Shown here: positions 59,301 through 64,000 of the stretch, one piece after another
Position numbering within the stretch: position 1 is the first letter of the stretch
Layout: each line of letters opens with the position of its first letter
Origin: Apostichopus japonicus
Taxonomy: Eukaryota > Echinodermata > Holothuroidea > Aspidochirotida > Stichopodidae
Assembly (NCBI RefSeq): GCF_037975245.1
Contig: NC_092563.1
Span: 18,773,594 to 18,837,593 of the forward strand
Direction of reading: 5' to 3'
Length of the DNA stretch: 64,000 nucleotides
Program-made: the position numbers and the translations under genes
Notes under the pieces: model-generated
What the model saw: the letters and a program-made list of their open reading frames with translations, nothing else
The model's database searches: none
Told to the model about the DNA's origin: nothing

Positions 59301-60096
59301 ATTTTTAGGTTAACAGGAGAAGGATATATACTGTGTGTTTCATCTCTTCAGTGCAGGCCTTAATGTTAGTATTAGTTTTAATAACTGAACCAAAACATGT
59401 TTTTTTTTTTTTTTTTGCATAGAGATGTTGCAGGTTACACTATTTCAGATACTCTAGGTACATCTTGAAAAGGTTTCTGTGGTTACAGATTTCATGGTCT
59501 TTATTCCCCGAAATTTGTCCAAATGCTTGCCTGTACTATTGCTTCTATATTCAAATGCCATCTCTCTTAGTAGAGTCATTACATTCCATTCTCACTCACT
59601 CACTCACAAAATAAAAATAATAATAATAATGAGTAAATAATCAGTTTAAACACAAGTCAACATCGATCCATCATATAAATAGACTATGTACTTATTTGAT
59701 GTTTTATGATCAATGATTATTTTGTCATAGATTTTGATGTGGCTTTAGTACGGCGCAGTCAAAACAGTATGGAAGGCATACCGTTGGTGTACCTGAATAG
59801 GCAGTGGTCTCCAATATGCCACGGTGTCCTCAATGACGCTGTCTGTAACCAGTTGGGTCTCGGAGACGAGGGCGGCTGGAAAGAAGCGCCTTCGTGGGTG
59901 GAAGTCTTTGATAACACGCATCGAGAAATTGGCTTCTCCTGCTCATCTACTACAGAATCTCATCTGCGAGAGTGCCAACTGACTGCCAATTCCTGCTGTG
60001 GATGCACAGGACATTTATCAATTTCATGTCTTGGTGATTACGGTGGTGACGATGACGATGACAGCGGTAACGGTAGTCGAAGAAGATACTCAGGAG
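56297..60096 (+). CDS. SRCR receptor copy B, three exons, membrane exon not found
   Basis: Predicted join: 56297-56399, 58757-59110, 59731-60096, all intact and phase 1. Sequence encodes a signal peptide and two SRCR domains, nearly identical to copy A. The segmental duplication stops before the transmembrane exon, and a 2.67 kb hAT at 60320 lies just beyond exon 3. If intron 3 is not spliced, the frame ends at TAA 60144-60146, giving a 290-residue secreted protein. Otherwise an exon beyond 63053 would be needed; none was recognised. Exon 1 has several changes (Pro to Leu, Arg to Cys, Gly to Cys and a one-codon loss), which may signal relaxed constraint. It may be a secreted receptor or a decaying copy. 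Confidence 0.65.
57365..58646 (+). mobile_element. degenerate CR1-like LINE in intron 1 of copy B
   Basis: Equivalent of 29425-30711, with the same motifs (VDVVFLDFQKAFDKV, KKFADDTKLYSEVSS) and the same lesions, so it was already dead before duplication. Confidence 0.85.
58757..59110 (+). CDS. SRCR copy B, exon 2: first SRCR domain
   Basis: 354 bp with the same splice sites as copy A. All six cysteines are kept. Relative to copy A the replacements include N to I, L to I, V to L, R to T, M to L, E to G, N to K, E to K, N to Y and N to I. Confidence 0.82.
59731..60096 (+). CDS. SRCR copy B, exon 3: second SRCR domain
   Basis: 366 bp; 15 bp longer than copy A owing to an in-frame insertion that makes an Asp-rich linker (GGDDDDD). 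The donor g|gtgagt is intact although the partner exon is not seen. Confidence 0.78.
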
Positions 60097-60319
60097 GTGA
60101 GTCAGTAGTCTCAGCAGTCAATAGTTGTAGTCCGTACGGCCTCTAAATGTCAGACCGTTTCAAGTTGCCAATAATTTCAAATGTGGCAGGGTTAATCAAA
60201 GTTAAACCACACTGATCTGTATCACTCCTGAGTTGATTTTGTTTGTTAATTTTAAAATGAAACTTGCTTCTACAGAAACAATGGTAAGGTTTGCTAAAAT
60301 ACCATTTAGGTATCATGAC

Positions 60320-62984
60320 CAGTGTTTCCGCTAAGCCGCTATGACGCGATTTTGGCGCAATGGCTTGCCGATTTGACGCACTGGCGTTCAGAGAGAGAGA
60401 GAAAAAAAGAGGGTTTCATTTTCTCCTGAATTTTATACAGTGTGAATAGAAAAAAAAAATCGTTTCAAAAGTCATGGTGTTCAGAACTTCAACTTGAAGT
60501 GAAGAAATTTTTACTGTAAATTGTTTCCAATTTAGCGTCAGAAATTTTAAATTAGCGATTATTAATTTTACCGTAGCGCTGTTTTTCTATACAGTCACGT
60601 AGATTAAGCTCGATTGCTGTAAAGCTAAATCATATAACATAACATGCACTGATGCATTGCCTACACTACGATGGTTCGCAATACTAAACATAATATCTGT
60701 GTAGCCTACCTTACAACCCTAGCAAGTGCTAAAAAATGCCCTCCGAAAGCACAATTGCGAGGGCGAAAAAGAAATATAAGACAATCGCCCTCGTAATATC
60801 AGGTGTTTGTGTAAATTTAATTATGACATGCTTTTTGTTTTAGCTAGGGTTTGCAGTAGCGGCACGTATCGCACAAACAGTTTGAAGCAGTGCGGGAGGG
60901 TCGCGCACAATCACCGGGAACTACTCGCGCACTTACTGGAAAATTACGGCCTCTAAGCAATTGCAGTACCAGCGACAATAACCTCAAATCCCCAAATTCT
61001 CCGACCACATGGTAGCCTAACTTCAAACTAAGTCAACATAGAACTATAACCTAGCCATCTGTTTATTCGCTTATTAAAGTTGTGTCGCAAATAAAAAAAA
61101 TAAAAATATCCAAGAAAAACTGCAATATTTGACAACATCTTAGCCTAACAACCACACTAAGTCATTGTGAAAGGTAGCCTAACCATCGGTTTGCCAAAAA
61201 AAAAATAACAATACTTTGCGTAGCTTTTTTTACATACTTTCCTTGCTGATATCGTCGCGTGCAAGGTAGCTAAACACCACACGTAGTCAACGGGAAAATC
61301 TAGCCTAAGCATCTCTTTATTCGCTGAAATTGTGACGCAGTTATCTAGAACTAAAATATCCATGAAATACTGCAACCTTCGTCCACATGTTAGCCTAACA
61401 ACCACACTAAGTCAATGGGAAATGTAGCCTAACCATCGGTTTGCAAAAAACAAACAACAAAAATTGCTGAAAATCGGCTGTTGTTTGGAAGGTGTATGTT
61501 ATGTCTTAGAGAGGGAATGTTGCATGTATTTACGTACACCGTTGCTGTGGCGATGTATTGAAGGTTTTAACTTCGATTACTTTCAGTGGTATAATGGTTT
61601 CGTATTTGGTTGTTGGTGATTTTATCCACAAACGAATAAATGCATGACTAAAGGAAAGGGCACCTTCAGTAGAAGTAAACCTGTGTTTTCTATTTCAGTT
61701 GATGGGTTATTCGTTTTTCGTCATATATTTGGTGGATTGACGTTATTTACTAAACGATCGCAAATTTTGGCAATTAAACTTCAATGAATTTGCTATAACT
61801 AGGAAGAAGGTAATTGTGCTTACTTGATCCTGATATATGTTTACAACGTTTTCCGCAAACAACATATCGAACTTTGGAAAAGCGCCCCCTTAAACCTTAA
61901 AAAAGCCCTCGTAAATACATTAAGGGGGGCATTTTTAACTTTTCATTTTCTAAAACAGCCTCCCAGAGCCAAATGTAAATTCCTATCCAGCATTGCAAGT
62001 GGTGCACTATATTTGAGCCAAATTTAGCTTGTAATAATAAAGTATAATATGCAACGAACTAATTTATTATGATTTAGCAATCATCGTTTAAATAAAACTC
62101 AGGGTTCCATGCCTCAATTAAAACAGACATTGGATTGGCCGATGCTTAGAACACAGGGGTGTAGCCAGTATGCAGCACTAAAGGCCCGGGCCTACACTTT
62201 TTTGGCCAAGTTTTCTTATTTTTTTAAACACCCATTACTCAAATCCATATGCTTGCTGGACGAGTTTTAGAGTCTAGACAGGAAAAACTATTGAAATCTA
62301 TGTCATCTATGCTGTCATTTCTATCACGTGCCGTTTTATCTACACTCTACCTGCCGAAAAAGACTAGTATCCGATCTTGTCAGTTGTTTAACATCTAGTT
62401 CAGAACCCATTTACGCAGATAATATTTCAGTTGAGAAACATTCCACAGTCAAATAAGCCTATCGTTGATTAAGAGACTTTATAGAGCTGCAGCACTTTGT
62501 CCCCTGTTGTTACTGGCTTACTCTGTACATGTACCTTGCTAATTTTAAATATATTATGTAGTATTGAATTAAGTACTTTTTTAACTTGTTTTTTTGCTTT
62601 TGTTTAAAAGTGATATTGAATGAGGTGTCTCAATTTACCAAGAGGCCAGGGTACCAAAACGAACACTCGGGAAGGGCTGTTTCCGGCCATCTGGGGGGTT
62701 TGTAAAACCAAAAATTTTCTTGAACGCTCCGCGCCAACCGATGGTGGCGCTCCGCTCAGATAGTCTTGCCTACATGTTTGAAAATCCTGGCTACGCCCCT
62801 GGTACTAATACTGTCGGCAAAATGTAACATCGTGAAAAGTCACAAAAACATTGACCGATTGTGTTTTTGGTTCAATAAAAATTTTTTACCCCTCCTCTTA
62901 GACCCCTCCCCCAGGACGGGGTGAGTCAAATATTCAGATATTAGCCATTTTGACTCAATGGGAAATTTCTTAGAGGAAACACTG
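60320..62984. mobile_element. 2.67 kb hAT element in intron 3 of SRCR copy B
   Basis: The ends are CAGTGTTTCCGCTAAG and CTTAGAGGAAACACTG. The 8 bp duplication atcatgac is perfect (60312-60319 and 62985-62992), and copy A shows the empty site tatcatgacatgg. No intact transposase. It contains an internal tandem repeat (61010-61445) and at 62155-62801 a CAGGGGTGTAGCC/GGCTACGCCCCTG segment with a cassette (62714-62766) but no clear target duplication. Confidence 0.93.
61010..61445. repeat. imperfect tandem repeats of tagcctaac-type units
   Basis: Blocks of the type gcctaacaaccacactaagtc and gtagcctaaccatcggtttg recur four or five times at spacings near 120-240 bp within the hAT element. Subterminal or internal repeats of this kind can bind transposase, but that is not shown. 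Confidence 0.7.
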
Positions 62985-62992
62985 ATCATGAC

Positions 62993-63580
62993 ATGGTTTA
63001 ATCCAGCACTGTAGTAATAATTACCATGGAGTTATTTATCTAACAAGATAAAAAGGAAGACCCAGTTTTGGAATGGTCAAAAACTCTCAAGGTGTCACAT
63101 GGTCATTCTTGGTTGTCTTCATGTTCACCCAGTCATGAGGTAATGTGTTTACACTCTGTGAACACATCTATGATCAATGTTGTTATTCATGTACCCATTG
63201 ATCTAACCACAGTGATATACATACATTCATACATCCTCAATATACTCACAAGGCAGTCAAAGATTTGGGCTATTAACTAGCTAAAGGCCAGTGGATTTTG
63301 CCCCATGCCAGTAGAAAACATAAGTACTGGCATTTTTCTGCCAGCAGACAGTGTGAGTGTAGAATACATGATGAATCTGTCATTGATCGTCAGTCAAAGA
63401 ATCGGCATGATTACAGTATCACTGCTAGCAGTGAATATTCTTGGGCTGCTCTCAAAAGTCTGTACTGATCATAATTGATTCCAGCGAGAACTTGACTTTA
63501 GCATATCCATTTTGTTGGGCACTGCCTTTTCTTGTTTTGCAAGGTGGATAGTTTTGTGGCAATGTAGGCCTACGTACACC
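62993..63580. other. end of copy B and unique flank, no gene recognised
   Basis: Similarity to copy A ends near 63053. The following sequence should hold a replacement final exon if copy B encodes a membrane protein. No hydrophobic helix preceded by a phase-1 acceptor was identified. Confidence 0.4.
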
Positions 63581-64000
63581 CAGGGTTGGCATTTTCTCCG
63601 GAAAAACCTGTTTTTCCCACTAAGCAGTAAAAACCGGGAAAAACTGGTAAATACCGGTAAAAACCGCCACCGTTTAAAAAACTATTATTAATTGTCCGTA
63701 ATATGCAGGGTCATCAGTAGGCACGATATTGTTTCATGACAGGCATATGTTATTGAATATGGGAGTTTCTTAGCTTCATTTTGAGCTATTTTATCACAAC
63801 CTAATTCTACTTTTTGTGGAAAAAAGAGTATTTTTCAATTGCACATGTACTGTATAGTTATTCTGTCACGATCTCTTTAGCAGTATGCATTGCCTATTGC
63901 CCAAACCATTATAGGTCTACACTGGGACACTCACCACTCCTAAATTCTTCAGGCCTATTATGTGCTCAGACAGTTCATTCAATTAATACAGTAGGCAACA
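63581..64000. mobile_element. left end of another hAT-like element, cut by the window edge
   Basis: Starts CAGGGTTGGCATTTTC followed by ccgggaaaaac and accggtaaaaacc blocks, typical of a hAT-type terminus with paired ccggt repeats. The right end is not in the window. Confidence 0.5.

Larger units (their letters stand above)
41119..63053 (+). repeat. segmental duplication, copy B
   Basis: Collinear with 21627-32823. The left boundary falls inside a CAGGCGCGTAGCC element whose left terminus is missing, next to short repeats of gtagattc(t/g)gcattgcaact. The right boundary is about 63053, where similarity to copy A stops after ctaacaaga. The copy has been expanded by insertions at 43583, 49014, 49207, 52097 and 60320. 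Confidence 0.88.

Noticed and set aside
41054-64000. Later alpha-amylase exons
   Set aside because: Looked for the GFRxDA, catalytic Glu and NHD regions in the supplied frames and found none; short exons could still be missed by eye.

Overview
The window is animal nuclear DNA: low gene density, large introns, canonical GT-AG splice sites, very many DNA transposons. An SRCR receptor family, CR1-type LINEs, Penelope-like and hAT elements together suggest a marine invertebrate deuterostome, most likely an echinoderm such as a sea cucumber. That assignment is inference from content; no diagnostic marker gene is present.

Genes. Exon models here were built by hand from splice signals, reading frame and intron phase. 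(1) A minus-strand SRCR receptor gene (14740 down to 9385) has four coding exons: signal peptide, SRCR, SRCR, then transmembrane segment plus a Pro/Gly/Tyr-rich tail. (2) A plus-strand paralogue, copy A (28393-33523), has the same architecture and intron phases. (3) Copy B (56297-60096) is a recent duplicate of copy A, but no transmembrane/tail exon was found before the window ends. (4) The first two coding exons of an alpha-amylase gene, with a TATA box, lie at 39397-41053. The catalytic remainder is not visible downstream.

Layout. 1-9.4 kb is mostly non-coding with a hAT MITE, a second small hAT, a tandem repeat and a SINE-like repeat. 9.4-14.7 kb is the minus-strand receptor. 14.7-21.6 kb is non-coding plus transposons. 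21.6-32.8 kb is segmental-duplication copy A. 33-39 kb holds the copy A tail exon, non-coding DNA and a G-rich minisatellite. 39.4-41.1 kb is the amylase fragment. 41.1-63.05 kb is segmental-duplication copy B, nearly doubled in length by nested transposons. The window ends in non-coding DNA and the left end of another hAT.

The two duplicate copies serve as natural empty sites for each other, so many insertions can be dated relative to the duplication and their target-site duplications read directly. Copy B starts inside a transposon only about 65 bp beyond amylase exon 2, so the duplication probably landed in the amylase gene. Most notable: a Penelope-like retroelement with inverted termini and a convincing hammerhead ribozyme motif, broken by nested hATs; a composite-looking 2.75 kb unit bounded by two copies of a 461-467 bp element; a roughly 50 bp partly palindromic cassette repeated about 15 times inside transposons with different ends; and a fold-back element made of short TTGACGAG-type repeats.
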